From assembly GCF_003589595.1 (NCBI RefSeq), contig NW_020653726.1:18214865-18278864 (forward strand): a stretch of 64,000 nucleotides of DNA, read 5' to 3'. This stretch comes from Hyposmocoma kahamanoa. Taxonomy: Eukaryota > Arthropoda > Insecta > Lepidoptera > Cosmopterigidae. The position numbers and the translations under genes were made by a program. Of this stretch, positions 1 through 9,983 are shown one piece after another; position 1 is the first letter of the stretch; every line of letters starts with the position of its first letter. The notes below the pieces were generated by a model. That model did no database searches. It saw only the letters and a program-made list of their open reading frames with translations, and was not told the DNA's origin.

Positions 1-300
1 AAAATCGTTATACTGATTAAACTATACTGCTCATTCGTAAGGCAGATTCCCCTGAGAAGAATGAACAAGAACTCTAGGGGTTGCTATGTAAATTTACAAT
101 TGTACACATTTAGCATTTACAATATTATTTATTTAAAATATTATCATAGATTTTGTCAAACAAGTATGTTTATTATAAAGTTTTTGTTTAAAATTTTTTG
201 AATGGCAAAGTTTCAACCGGAATCTTATTATAGAAACGTATACATTGCCCCATAAATGAATTTGTGACTATGTGAAGACGACTATCTAGAACAGTTAGTT
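1..300 (-). mobile_element. LINE-D 3' end (CR1/jockey-like), 3'UTR plus ORF2 tail
   Basis: On the minus strand about 180-300 reads as a decayed ORF2 C-terminus (NKLTVLDSRLH, then NSFMGQCIRFYNKIP), followed by a 3'UTR with the block AGCAACCCCTAGAG-like shared with the copies near 18.1, 34.5 and 56.5 kb. The element is cut off by the window start and ends where Rep-B begins. The RLHKV...NSF motif is typical of CR1/jockey-group LINE C-termini; clade assignment is inferred. Confidence 0.65.
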
Positions 301-302
301 TG

Positions 303-485
303 TTTTTAACCGACTTCAAAAAAGGAGGAGGTTCTCAATTCGACTGTATGTCCTTTTTTTGTATGTATGTTACGCGATAACTCCGGTGTTTGTGAACCGG
401 TATTTTTTTTTTCAAAAAAACCTCTCTTGTAAAATTTATTTTTGTCGCTTACTCGAAACCTTAAAAAAACTTACTAAAAACTGAG
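303..485 (+). mobile_element. Rep-B, internally deleted copy
   Basis: Starts TTTTTAACCGACTTCAAAA, followed by the GGAGGAGGTTCTC block and the TACGCGATAACTCCGG block. It keeps the left end and a degraded ACTGAG-like right end, but lacks most of the centre found in the full copy at 16742-17196. Confidence 0.7.
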
Positions 486-486
486 T

Positions 487-690
487 GTTTTTTAGTAGCA
501 GTAGAGTTCCTTGTGAAAGAGCTCGACCTGTGAAGTACTGCCACTTGACCTGTTTCTGCCGCTAAGCAGTTATGTCAGCATTATTGTGTTCCAGTTTTGA
601 AGGGTAAGGTAAGGGTGCTGGTGAAATTACAGGCACATGGGTCTTGTCAACTTATGTCTCAGGGTGACGGGCGCAACGATTGCGGTGCTG
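487..690 (+). mobile_element. Rep-A, 5' part
   Basis: Begins TTTTTTAGTAGCAGTAGAG and runs through the GTTCCAGTTTTGAAGGGTAAG and CTTATGTCTCAGGGTGACGG blocks. It stops where an R1-like LINE begins; the Rep-A end resumes after that LINE at 1226. Confidence 0.8.
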
Positions 691-1225
691 CGGATGGCAC
701 CGCGCAGCACACCCTAGAGCCTAGAGCCTAGAGGGATGAGCAGCGCCGTACTCTGACGGGGACGATAGGGCAGGACCTCTCGATGCTGGGCTGGGTTGGG
801 TGATTGCCTCCTCTCTCCATGTCCTGGGAGGCGGTGGCCTCCTTTTGTGGAGAGGTTATGTCGCAAAAGGAGGCTGCAGAGTGGGTGCGCAAGGACGCGG
901 CGGACGCGCACCCGTTTCGGCGCAGACGTGTGGGGAAAAGGCACTCGCCTGATCCTCTAGTGAGGCCAGCGGGCTCTGGACAGGGATTCCGGAGCCTGCA
1001 TTGCATGGCCTCACTCATCTGGGGGGCGGATCGGAGGACAACCGACCCGCCCCTCTGTTGGCGCGAGCTAGGGCGGCCGGGCGGCGTCGTGGTGAATGTT
1101 CATCGATCCCACGGCGCCGACTCAACCAGTGAGAGGTAAACTCGGGTGGGTTTTAGTCGGGTAGGCCCCTAAGTCTCCCTGGGCTCAGGGGTATCTATAA
1201 AGATTTCCACTCCGTCAAAAAAAAG
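691..1225 (+). pseudogene. R1-like LINE 3' end (ORF2 C-terminus plus 3'UTR, poly(A))
   Basis: A GC-rich block unlike its surroundings, ending in an A8 run at about 1217-1224. An open frame (804-1139) contains SFCGEVMSQKEAAEWVRKD followed by an arginine-rich stretch (FRRRRVGK). That resembles the C-terminal end of R1-group LINE ORF2 proteins in moths as I remember them; this is recognition, not a search. It is 5'-truncated, has no RT motifs and sits between two pieces of Rep-A. It could be another GC-rich LINE. Confidence 0.5.
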
Positions 1226-1262
1226 GGTGACGACTTATTCATTTCATCACTTACCAGTTTAA
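1226..1262 (+). mobile_element. Rep-A, 3' part after the nested LINE
   Basis: CGACTTATTCATTTCATCAC matches the usual Rep-A 3' end (CGACTTGTTCGTCCCGTCAC). The Rep-A centre is missing, so the LINE insertion came with a deletion or the two parts belong to an already deleted copy. Confidence 0.55.
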
Positions 1263-2226
1263 CACTCCTTATACTTTGCTACTATGGCTATTTCATTTTT
1301 ACTCCAATTATCCGATAGGTTTTTATTAATCTGTACACGTGTATCAACGAAGTGGTAAAAAAAATAGCTTCGATTTCCCACAACGTGTGTCCTCCACGCC
1401 CTCGAACAATAACTCACGTACGAGCTTTTTCCGAAGTATGTGCCCACTATATTAGGCGTTCTTCATTATTTCTCACTTGGGAGAGAGAAAAAGTGTCTCG
1501 TAAATACTCAACATCTTGATCGTTTTGTCACTTATTGCAACGATGACGGGGTGATGTGAAATAAAATAAAAATAAAGGATATTTTTATCGTTCTGTTTGA
1601 ATGGTTCTCAAAACTTGAAAAGGGGTTTGTTACATAATCGGCTTATTTAGTAGGATACTGATTTATAAATGTCATAAACTTTTGTGACAATTAGTGGAAG
1701 CCTACATTTTTTATTTATTTCTTAAGCCATTATCGTTTCGTTAGGAACGAAATTGTTTGTTAATTCTAAAACAGACAGAATCTCTAAAATTTTGCTCTTC
1801 GACGAAATTTAAAAATAAGTCTTAATTAAAAGTATTCCATTTATAAAAACCTTTAAACACCAAATATAACTTGTAAGTATAGACAACAGCAAGTCCCCGA
1901 TAAAACAGTTCAAATGCCAAAGTATTAACCCCTGCATGCTGCTGACATTACGTACTCCTACAACAACAGCAACCTAAAAAAAATATATACATTTGAGTGA
2001 TATTCTGTATATATAGTAAGTATAAAGTTACTAGCTACAGGTATGAGCTTGTTTCCTACAGGGGTAGACAGAGTTTCAGACCGCCACTTGCTACCTATTT
2101 CACTTCCTCTCTTTTGTACTTATATTTTTAATGACATTTTTCAAATAATAGTTAGCTTGAACAAAGTCCCACTGTTGGGCATAAATATCCACTCACAAGG
2201 GGAGGGCTGCCGTTTTTATTATTTAT
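1263..2226. other. No gene recognised
   Basis: AT-rich sequence. ORFs at 1259-1447 and 2043-2234 are short, low in complexity and have no recognisable motif. I see no repeat in it that recurs in the window. Confidence 0.6.
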
Positions 2227-2450
2227 ATTACTAAGTGACGAGGCGTACAAATCGTTCGCCTGGTGGTAAGCGACACGCCTGTCCATAACAGTTGCAGTGC
2301 CATTCAGAGCTTTAAATCACAAAGATTTGAGGGACATTGCCACTGCGCCCGACACCCTGAGAGATAAGTTGACAAGTCCCATGTGCCTGTTATTCCACCA
2401 GCACCTTTACCCTTCCAAACCGGAACATCGCTCACACTGCACAAACCTGC
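2227..2450 (-). mobile_element. Rep-A copy
   Basis: Plus strand shows the reverse form: GTGACGAGGCGTACAAATCG, GCCTGGTGGTAAGCGACACG, TTGACAAGTCCCATGTGCC. It fades out at about 2450, before the end of the element. A second, opposite Rep-A starts 100 bp downstream. Confidence 0.8.
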
Positions 2451-2555
2451 ACCGATTTTCTGCACAGGTTTCGTCGCAATGTTTTCGTTCATGGTAAATT
2501 TTCAAATTAAATTTTGCATATGAATTACGAAAACCTCAGGTTTAAGGTTTCAAAT

Positions 2556-2967
2556 AGCAGTAGAGCTCCCTCTGAAACCTCCATCCTCCTACTTCATCCA
2601 GGGAAGTACTGTCACCTTACTATATCTGCCGCGAAGCAGTATTGTGAGCATTATTAGCAGGCTTTGTATAGACACTATCACTCATGATACAATAATCGTG
2701 AGCGATTGAGCGCGCGTGTAAAGATATTGGGGAAGGAAAAGGGCAAGACCGCGCGATTGGGCTCATCATTTCTTTGCGCAATCACGCACTCCAACTCGCG
2801 CCAGTTTCACGCGGTCTATCCTATGCTATCAGCCTTTACACGGACGCGCAATTCTGTACGCGCGATAGAGTGACTGTGTAAAGGGGGCTACTGCCTTCCG
2901 GCTTTGAATGGTAGGAGTGCTGGCGAATATTACGGCATGTGGGACTTGTCAATTTATGTCTCAGGAA
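2556..2967 (+). mobile_element. Rep-A copy interrupted by MITE-H
   Basis: AGCAGTAGAGCTCC at 2560 begins the element; it breaks in GTGAGCATTA at about 2654 and resumes at 2891 with CTGCCTTCCGGCTTTGAATG, matching the normal CTGCGTTCCGGTTTTGAAGG. It stops after CTTGTCAATTTATGTCTCAGG, where SINE-K starts. Confidence 0.8.
2655..2890. mobile_element. MITE-H, foldback element inside Rep-A
   Basis: Left end TAGCAGGCTTTGTATAGACA and right end reading GTGACTGTGTAAAGGGGGCTA are imperfect inverted repeats; both arms carry GCGCG...GTGTAAAG motifs. Flanking Rep-A joins cleanly when the block is removed, so it is an insertion. A second copy lies at 53143-53408, sharing the CACGCGGTCTATCC block. Target duplication looks like TA, not certain. 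Confidence 0.65.
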
Positions 2968-3200
2968 GCAAACAGTGGCAGACGATAAGCCAACCAAGCC
3001 ACGGAACGAACCAGCGGACCTCATGATTCTGTGCTTGTTGTCGGATTTTTGTATTTGGTTTACAAGAACGTTTTAGCCGTAGTGCCATCCATGAGAAATC
3101 TATGAAAGTATTTCGTCAGCGAGTTAGGTGCCTTTATAGCTACCAGTCGTGGCTGATGAGATGAGAGATGTCGCTATTAACTGTAATTAACAAGAAATTA
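2968..3200 (-). mobile_element. SINE-K copy
   Basis: On the minus strand: a GGTTCGTTCCGTGGCTTGG A-box region preceded by the family's upstream block (CATAGATTTCTCATGGATGG). The B-box half is lost at the junction with Rep-A. Opposite in orientation to the copy at 3480. Confidence 0.6.
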
Positions 3201-3479
3201 CTAAGTAAATTCAAAGTTTAATTTAATTTCTTGTTCAAAGTTAGGCAAAGTTCATTTTATAAATATGAAAATCTTGTAATATTAAGTTCATTGAAGATCA
3301 TGATATTTTACTTCAATGATATTCAATTCTTTTTGTGAAATTACTCCACTAGTTTCTTATAATTATTATTACAAAGCTCTATTACATAGAATTTTTCTTT
3401 GTGTTAATAAATAATTGAATATTATGGTAGAGAGATAAACGTGATATTCAATAAACTTAATATTACAATTAACAAAGCG

Positions 3480-3745
3480 ACGTCTCTAATCAGCCGCTGG
3501 TAACGCGCTGAATAAAGAAAAACTTTCATAGATTTCTCGCTGGTGGTGCTATGGCAAAAAAGTCGTTAAAACCAAATACAAAAACCTGCAACAACAGTTT
3601 GTAAGGTTTGCTGACTCGTTCCGTAGCTTGGTTGGTAGAGCGATAGGCCCGGTATGGCGAGGTCGCTAGTTCGAGTTCCAGCCAGATTTTGTGTTCGATC
3701 TTTGTGCTTAATATTTGGAACGAAAAACTTGTTTATATAACCATT
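3480..3745 (+). mobile_element. SINE-K copy with tRNA-like head
   Basis: Upstream block (TTTCATAGATTTCTC, GGTGGTGCTATGG) leads into CGTTCCGTAGCTTGGTTGG (A box) and CTAGTTCGAGTTCC (B box), then GTTCGATCTTTGTGC. A/B spacing fits a tRNA-derived promoter; the acceptor arms do not pair, so not a tRNA gene. Confidence 0.65.
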
Positions 3746-4075
3746 TTTGCTTAATAACGTTTCTAAAATAAAATCCGATGACAATTGTGGATGCTTCTTG
3801 GTATATTTGGTAGATTTTTATGTAGAGCCCGTAGATAAAGTGATAGAAAAGTACGCCGTAGCTCACGAACATAGACTCAATCATCACGTGAACATAGAGG
3901 CTATACAGCTACTAGACAATACAAATTTAATGCGTAGACTACAAAGAACTATCCTTTTGTGTTAGTCTAGTTAAGTCATAGTGAATAAAATAAAAAAAAA
4001 TTGCTTATTAGTCTTGTAAAATGGCTTGATTTTAATTATAATTATTAGTACAAAGATTGAACACTCAGAATAAAT
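3746..4075. other. No gene recognised
   Basis: AT-rich spacer between SINE-K copies. The ORF at 3747-3965 (72 codons) has no motif I recognise and no repeat support. Confidence 0.5.
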
Positions 4076-4325
4076 TCCTTCGATCCAGCCGGATTCGAAC
4101 CGACGTCTTCTAGCATACCGTGTCAGACGCTAAACCAGCTAAGCCACGGAACGAACCAGTGGACCTCACGAGTTTTAGTGTTTGTTGTTGTGTCTTTGTA
4201 TTTTGGTTTTTCAACGACTTTTTAGGCGTAGCGCCATCTATGAAAAATCTTAAGTATTTCGTCACGCAGCTAGATACGTTTACAGCTACCAGCTCTGGCT
4301 AGAGATGTCGCCATTAATTGTATTT
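4076..4325 (-). mobile_element. SINE-K copy, most complete here
   Basis: Minus strand reads CCGTGGCTTAGCTGG (A box), CGGTTCGAATCC (perfect B box) and then GGATCGAAGGAATTT; the upstream block includes TAGATGGCGCTACGCC. The ORF through it on the plus strand is a shadow. Confidence 0.7.
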
Positions 4326-4394
4326 AAATTTTTATTGAATTGATATTCAATTATTTTTTATGTGAAATACTTCTCCACTAGTTTGTTATAGAAC

Positions 4395-4480
4395 ACTTAG
4401 AAGAAATTCCTTCGAACCGGCCGTATTCGAACCGACGTATTCTAGCGTACCGTGCCAGACGCTATACCAGCTAACTTAGA
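4395..4480 (-). mobile_element. SINE-K fragment, tRNA-like part only
   Basis: Contains the reverse complement of the CGGTTCGAATACGGCC B-box region and of the GCTGGTATAGCG A-box region, next to the fuller copy upstream. The CCACTAGTTT tail motif at 4375 and 4905 shows more decayed K ends nearby. Confidence 0.55.
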
Positions 4481-5499
4481 TTGTAATTAGTTATAAAACA
4501 TTGTTTTGCATTATTAATATGTCTTTACTTAATTCAAGTCAAAGTTTATTTTATAAATCTAAGCGTAAGAGAGTTTACGTCCACTGACGAGAGTGCATTG
4601 CGTCCCATTCTTATAAGTTCCGAATCCGAGAAATGACGGTCTGGAGTAGACGTAGTACTAATTAATATGAGGGATTGCGCATTGAATCCGAAATCCATCT
4701 TCCAACGTCGAGAATATCTTCCATTCGGATCATTATTTTCGCGGACCGAAACGACTACGGTACTATTTGTATTAACGCTTGTAGTGCTACATCCAATCCG
4801 AGTCCGAACGCGGCGGCGACGACTGCGTAGAGGGATGAAAAGAAAACAGTATAGTTTAAATTTATATAGAATTGATATTCAATCATTTATTATGAAATTA
4901 CTCCACTACTTTCTTGTAATTATTAATTAATAATTATGCACACAATTATGTATTAATAATTAAATAAATAAAGTTTTTGCTTCTATGAAAAGTCATTTCA
5001 ACAGAAGATGTACCTAAAACTTTTTGTTTATTCCGAGCCTTCACATGTACAAAAAATGCCGAAAGTTGCCGAAGATTGAAAGGACAAATAGTAGTAATCT
5101 ATGTGAACGAGCGGTATTCGTATTTTGTAGGATTCGTATCGGACTTAGTGCGTACATAAGCGACATCCGTCAGTCCGAGTTTACTAGATTTGTAAATTCT
5201 CGGATTCGGAAAGAATACAGATCAGACGCAGTGCACAATCGTGCTAAGATATTTACATATTTCTTCGCTTTGAAACTCATTTTTAAAACGAGCAAAAATA
5301 ATAGTTCGCCTTTAACGTGCGCTCCCCGCGCTGCCATGAATAAATTTCTCAGATTAAGACGTTAATTTTATTATTTTGTATTAACCACGGTTTTGCTCGC
5401 GATTGCGTTTGTAATTGTAACAGCTACTTTGTAAAGAGACAAATTGTGACGTACCCTGATTAGCACTTGGTTGTTTTTTCAAGCTCTGAATTTTACTCT
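4481..5499. other. No gene recognised; CG-rich patches
   Basis: Two open stretches (4667-4930, 5024-5365) sit in patches with repeated TCGGATTCGG / CCGAATCCGAG words in opposite orientations, a style also seen at 25290-25420 next to Rep-G. I read these as remains of a foldback or MITE-like repeat, not exons: no motif, no splice context. Confidence 0.4.
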
Positions 5500-5523
5500 C
5501 TTAAGGTTCCATGTAACCTCAAA

Positions 5524-5744
5524 CTGCCTCTGTGGCCGAACGGTTACCATGCCGGACTGCCACGCAGAGGTCCCAGGTTCGATTCCCGGGCCGGGAGAAA
5601 TATTTGTATGGCCTACATTTATTTCTCTCGTGAGTTTGGGTGTAATTTGTGGTTGTCTATGTGTGTCCATGGCACCCGCGACACAGGGTTTCCCTAGTGC
5701 GGGGCTATGTTGAGTGTGTGCGTTAAAAAAAAAAAAAAAAAAAA
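5524..5744 (+). mobile_element. SINE-C, full, poly(A)-tailed, in Rep-I
   Basis: tRNA-derived head: A box TGGCCGAACGG at about 5534 and perfect B box GGTTCGATTCC at 5576. The body (TTTCTCTCGTGAGTTTGGG, GTGTAATTTGTGG, GCGACACAGGGTTTCC) ends GTGTGTGCGTT and then an A19-20 tail. Insertion point in Rep-I is ACCTCAAA. The 76-102 codon ORFs across it are read-through. Confidence 0.85.
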
Positions 5745-5876
5745 TGGCTTTGCTTGATTCCGCATAACAGTGAAAGTGTTTTATCAATCAATTTGGAAAA
5801 AATGTATAGTAAAATTGACGATATACATTGATTACTAGATGGTGTGAAAACAAGATTTATAAAAATTTTCATAATA

Positions 5877-6560
5877 GAAATAAATCACGAACTTACCGTC
5901 TCACGCGATGCGCTCCTCCCACCGCAAAATGGCGGCTATTTGGTTTCGCAAATTAGAAAAGCATTCAGTTTAAATACAAGTTTTAATAAATAAAAATTAT
6001 TATTCTGCATTGCTAAATAAATACCCTCCGTATTACCAACAAAAACATCTCAAATAAAATGGAGTAATATACCGCAAATCCTGCACTTAAAAAGCACTAA
6101 TGAAATGTTTGGTGTACTTCGACAAATATGATAATATTCCGTTTGAGTGGTTCTAACGTTTACCATGAAATTACTCCTTAAATTAGTTTATAAACATTTA
6201 TATTCAGGGTAAACTTAAAAAAACGCTACATACGATATGTTTTCAATAAATAAACACCGAAATCACCAGCCCAAACAATAACACACACGATTGTCGTGAC
6301 GTATTTTTGAAGTTGTTTATTTTTTTTAAATGACAGACTCAGGCATTAAAAACTTTATGGTTTGCTAGAGTAGTTACCGAAATAGCAATTAATATTAGTT
6401 CTTTTACCTGTTATAACTTCGATATCCGATAAGTCGGTATAAAACTGTCACCGGCACCTCTAGGTGTGGTATGCGTCTAAGGCTGCATGTATCGCGTGAG
6501 CGGTTATCTCGAAATTTTTTAAGAAAACCGCTATGTTCAACAGGTATGTTATACCATACC
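5877..6560. other. Insertion into Rep-I, class unknown
   Basis: Present here but absent from the Rep-I copy at 58.4 kb. Near its ends are inverted motifs: ACCGTCTCACGCGAT at 5895 and ATCGCGTGAGCGGT at 6491. No ORF of note. Could be a foldback element or local unique DNA captured by rearrangement. Confidence 0.4.
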
Positions 6561-6799
6561 AATGATGATTTTTATATCAAGTGAACTGAATGGAACACGT
6601 ATAGTATTCGATATACATTTTTCAAATTTCGTTTGTAAAAACATAAATTCTGAAATAAAGCCAGTGTCCCAGCCGCACGACTCAAGCAAAATAAACCGTA
6701 TTAGCATGGGATAAATTAGAATTTGAGCTAAGATAGTATTTTTTAATACACTCAGTAAAAATGTCAGACTCATACGAAAACACTTTATGCTCATTAAGA

Positions 6800-7040
6800 C
6801 AAACGACGACCTTAGTGGCCAAACGGCTTACACTGTGGGTGCTGGCTCCGGAGGTCCCGGGTTCGACTCTCGGTCGGACCAATTTGGGAAATGAACTTTT
6901 CTAATTTTATTCTGGCCTTAGAGTGAATTCCGTTACTCTGGTATTCATAGTACAGGGAATTCCCTAGGTTGAGACCAGGCAATTGGTGTCGTTGTCTAGG
7001 ATAATAATCGTAGGTTACTTTAGAATTAATTCCCTCGAGA
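6800..7040 (+). mobile_element. SINE-J, tRNA-derived, single copy in view
   Basis: A box TGGCCAAACGGC at about 6817 and B box GGGTTCGACTCTC at 6859 with tRNA-like spacing, followed by a non-tRNA body (AATTTGGGAAATGAACTTTTC, GGAATTCCCTAGGTTGAGAC). Different head and body from SINE-C. The 3' end near GATAATAATCG is approximate. Confidence 0.6.
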
Positions 7041-7053
7041 ATAACGCGACGTA

Positions 7054-7235
7054 GGTAGATAGATAGATATACACTTTATTGCTTGCACACAAGAACGAAA
7101 ACAGTACATAAACTATTTACAACTAATGTGAGCAAAGGCGGCCTTCGCACTTAGAGCGGTCTCTTCCCTTTACCTTTGAGGCAGAGGAAAGCTAAACAGA
7201 GCGAGAGATGTAGTGTGCCGACGGTAAAATTACAA
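7054..7235 (-). mobile_element. Probable LINE 3'UTR with ATCT-type tail
   Basis: Minus strand ends GCAATAAAGTGTATATCT followed by a short ATCT repeat (plus strand TAGATAGATAGATA at 7058). An AATAAA signal just before a simple tail is the layout of a LINE 3' end. Clade not determined. The segment at 45065-45265 shares GGATAAACTAAACAGA-like words. Confidence 0.4.
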
Positions 7236-7624
7236 ATGCATGATTAAAAACCTGCATTAAGTTGAAATCCAATTGTTCTGTCATATCGATGCCTTACTTT
7301 CTCTTCTACTCGTATCTTATAAAGAGTGATTATTTAGGAGATGGCAAAACTTTCTATTTATTTAAAATTTTTCATCGAATCAACCTAATCAAAGAAATCA
7401 ACCTAATTTGTATAGGTATAGAATCAATTTTTTACATTTCAGTAACTTTGTGTTTTATGATACGAGTTTCACAAAATAAGGCGACGATATTCAACACTCA
7501 CTCACATATTTCAGTGTTGGAAACAACATCACGTATTTTAAATTTTGTTACATTTTCATTTGTCAAACAATATCCACTTCGTATTAAAAAAATAATAAAT
7601 TGAAAACAAATTAAATGAAATTAA
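7236..7624. other. No gene recognised
   Basis: AT-rich. The 113-codon ORF at 7262-7603 is rich in I, F, K, N and Y as expected from composition, with no motif. Confidence 0.5.
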
Positions 7625-7676
7625 GAAATAGTCTGTAGAAATAAAATATATTTTTTTAATTTGTACAGACTATTTC
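7625..7676. repeat. Perfect 13-bp hairpin
   Basis: GAAATAGTCTGTA at 7625-7637 pairs exactly with TACAGACTATTTC at 7664-7676 across a 26-nt AT-rich loop. It abuts the start of Rep-B. Confidence 0.7.
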
Positions 7677-8112
7677 TTTTTTTAAACGACTTCAAAAAAA
7701 GGAGGAGGTTCTCAATTCGACTGTATGTTTTTTTTGTATGTATGTTACGCGATAACTCCGGTATTTGTGAACCGATTTTCATGATTCTTTTTTTGTTGGA
7801 AAGAGGGTACCTCCATAGTGGTCCCATTTCATTTTGAAGAAAATCATCCGCCTCTAAGGTGGCTGATCACGCATGAACATTCATTTTTATAAATAGCGCC
7901 TAAATTTTACTTAAAGAGCAATTATTTTAATGGTTGGTTTTGCTATTCTCCAATTCAAGGCGTTTTTATCTCTCAATATACTTTGAGTAGTGAGAACCGA
8001 TTTTTATGATTTCCTGTGTCAAGAACTGTATAGTGGCGATATAAACATCCCCATATTTCAATAAAACTTGGCAAATAGATGTAATTCTGTCTGTTTTTTT
8101 TAGTAGAGATTA
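7677..8112 (+). mobile_element. Rep-B, long form, 3' end decayed
   Basis: AACGACTTCAAAAAAAGGAGG start, TACGCGATAACTCCGG, TTTTTTTGTTGGAAAGAGGG and the long-form segment (TTTATAAATAGCGCCTAAAT, CAATTCAAGGCG). The right TIR is degraded. Rep-A follows within 10 bp. Confidence 0.8.
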
Positions 8113-8119
8113 TTATTAA

Positions 8120-8372
8120 AACTAAGTGACGAGACATACAAGTCGTGCACCTGATGGCAAGCGACACGCCTGTCCAAAACAGTTGCAGTAGCACTCAGAG
8201 CTTTAAATTACAAAGATCCTGAAACATAAGTCGACAAGTCTTATGTGCCTGTAATTTCACCATACCATTTAAAATCGAAACACGGTTATGCTCTCTTACC
8301 AATAGGTGAGGTGGTAACACTTCCCCGGACGAACTGTTTCACAAGAAGCTGGCATTAGTGCCACTAAAAACC
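8120..8372 (-). mobile_element. Rep-A copy
   Basis: Reverse form from AAGTGACGAGACATACAAG to AAGCTGGCATTAGTGCCACT. Has an internal deletion between the CAAAGATC and CATAAGTCGACAAG blocks. Confidence 0.8.
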
Positions 8373-8474
8373 ATTTTCATCATTGCAAATAATTAATTTA
8401 TGAGTCTGCCCATATTATACTTTACGTCTATTAGGTTTGTGAGTGACGTAACTCAAGTTATCAATTTAAAAAAA

Positions 8475-8870
8475 TTCTATCGCAAAGAGCTCACATGGTT
8501 CAAACCGCTGTGTTCTATACTGCCATCCTAATACAAAATATATGTCACGAAGAGTATGCGATGGAATTATACAATTTAATTTCGCCTTCCCATCGTGGAA
8601 GGACTAGGCCTAGGTGGAACCCCAGCCACCCGTATGTTGTGGATATTCCAAAGATTCATACGAAGCGTTACGCTTCCACATTTATATGGCGAACGGCAAT
8701 GGAGTGGAATTCTCTGCCTGCAGACTAGTTCCCTGAACGTTAGAACTTGGGCCTTTTCATGGCGAGAGTGATTAGGCACTATTTAGGTGTGCATGCTCCG
8801 TCGTCGACCTCATCGTCACTTTCCATCAGGTGAGATCAACTGCGCACTTACATTTTATAAAAAAAAAAAA
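8475..8870 (+). pseudogene. LINE-M: LINE ORF2 C-terminus and 3' end
   Basis: The frame from 8495 gives FYTAILIQNICHEEYAMELY, then IHTKRYASTFIWRTAMEWN and SLPAD before an early stop; the frame after it continues toward a CATCAGGTGAGAT end and an A10 tail at 8860. The RTKRYASSF...EWNSLPA block is a familiar LINE ORF2 C-terminal ending in insects. Three further copies (23128, 42905, 50632) align with it. Clade not determined. Confidence 0.65.
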
Positions 8871-9776
8871 TCAAAAAGACGTATGTCATTTTTATACGTT
8901 TTAAGATGAAAGGTCGTCGTGAACGTTTAATAATAAAACTGAAACTAAAAAAGATATAAAAACCCCGCTTATAGAGGTTGTAGAACTCGCTTCGCTTATT
9001 CCAGATATGTTAATAACTCTATTTCTCTAAAAATGTCGTTTACGTTAGTTATGATACGGAGGGCAGAATAGGTCATCACTTATTAGGCTATAAGTTTCAA
9101 CATTGCATTACAAAAGAATCGTTCTTCAATTGTTTTCCATTGAAAAACCCGCCTCCAAAATTGTGCAAAGTGCTCATCAGAAAGTTGCGTGAAACTCAAA
9201 ACGAGGGTCGATCTGGTGGAGTACTCATTATTCCGGCAATTAGAGCCTTGCCAGCTGGACCGAGTCTACTACATTTTCGGGGTTCCTTGATAAATGATTA
9301 AAATTCTTTCCTTGGATAATCGCTTACCAAAATTTTAACTAAGGCTTGGAAAATTGTAACATTAAATATTTTTTAGTAACGTTCGTACGCGCAAAGGGGA
9401 AGACCAGAGACAAGATGGCGGACGGGGGCTGCGTGTAAAAATCGTTTTTAAACTCTGAAAACCGTGCCAATGTTACTTGGTAAACTGACGATGCTACATA
9501 GTAATTATATCTCAAGAATGAAGCGACGAAATATAATTGTTAATTAGGACACCGAAATTAGGCCTTCATGTCATAGTTTTCACAGCACTAAGTTTTTTGT
9601 GATTTACAGATTCCATAACATCTTCATTTACATTTATTTACCGAACCCTGAAAATCTTACCAACTCTCAGTTAAGATGATATTGCACTGTTCACGAACTT
9701 ACCTGAAAATAAAGGACAAATAATTAGAAATGTTATAATTATGTGGCATTGTTTATCTCAGTGTATTTCGTGATTT
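8871..9776. other. No gene recognised
   Basis: Apparently single-copy AT-rich sequence with one GC-richer patch (9400-9440) containing AAGATGGCGGACGGGGG. No motif-bearing ORF. Confidence 0.5.
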
Positions 9777-9983
9777 GGGTAATTTTCTGGTTAGTTATCT
9801 CTTCCTGATTACGGTAGCAATTTTTATTATTCAAATATTCTACAATATTATCATTGAGTATAACTTAATATTCGAGTGAAGTATCCTGAAATATTATTTC
9901 AATTTTCACTATATTATACCAGAATATTTAAATAATAAAAATTGCCACCGAAATTAGGTAGAGAAAACTAACCTAAAAATTGT
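9777..9983. mobile_element. MITE-P, full-length palindrome
   Basis: GGGTAATTTTCTGGTTAGT at the left end and ACTAACCTAAAAATTG at the right are inverted; the arms continue through TAGCAATTTTTATTATTCAA versus ATTTAAATAATAAAAATTGC. A second copy lies at 45290-45500. Confidence 0.7.

Larger units (their letters stand above)
5500..6740 (+). mobile_element. Rep-I copy, twice interrupted
   Basis: Three pieces match the uninterrupted copy at 58425-58765: 5500-5523 (TTAAGGTTCCATGTAACCTC), 5745-5876 (GGTGTGAAAACAAGATTTAT) and 6561-6740 (CGATATACATTTTTCAAATT). The first break holds SINE-C, the second a unique segment of about 680 bp. Class unknown. Confidence 0.65.

Noticed and set aside
3480..3745. tRNA genes at the SINE-K, -C, -J and -S heads
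   Set aside because: A and B boxes are present, but acceptor stems do not pair and each is embedded in a dispersed repeat body.
5024..5365. 113-codon ORF and its neighbour 4667-4930 as exons
   Set aside because: Both lie in patches of repeated CCGAATCCGAG/TCGGATTCGG words, look like palindromic repeat remains, and lack domains or splice context.
5467..5787. ORFs of 76-102 codons, repeated at 13579-13995, 30626-30892, 41485-41818, 47346-47653 and 50755-51084
   Set aside because: All are SINE-C read in various frames on either strand, giving the same short peptide; copies differ in frame and the element is a pol III type repeat.
5880..5945. Antisense first exon with splice donor (GACGGTAAGT) and an upstream GC patch with AAAATGGCGGCT
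   Set aside because: It lies inside an insertion in Rep-I and the motif is half of an inverted repeat, so chance or element structure is likelier.
7262..7603. 113-codon ORF as a gene
   Set aside because: Composition-driven (I, F, K, N, Y), no motif, in AT-rich DNA.
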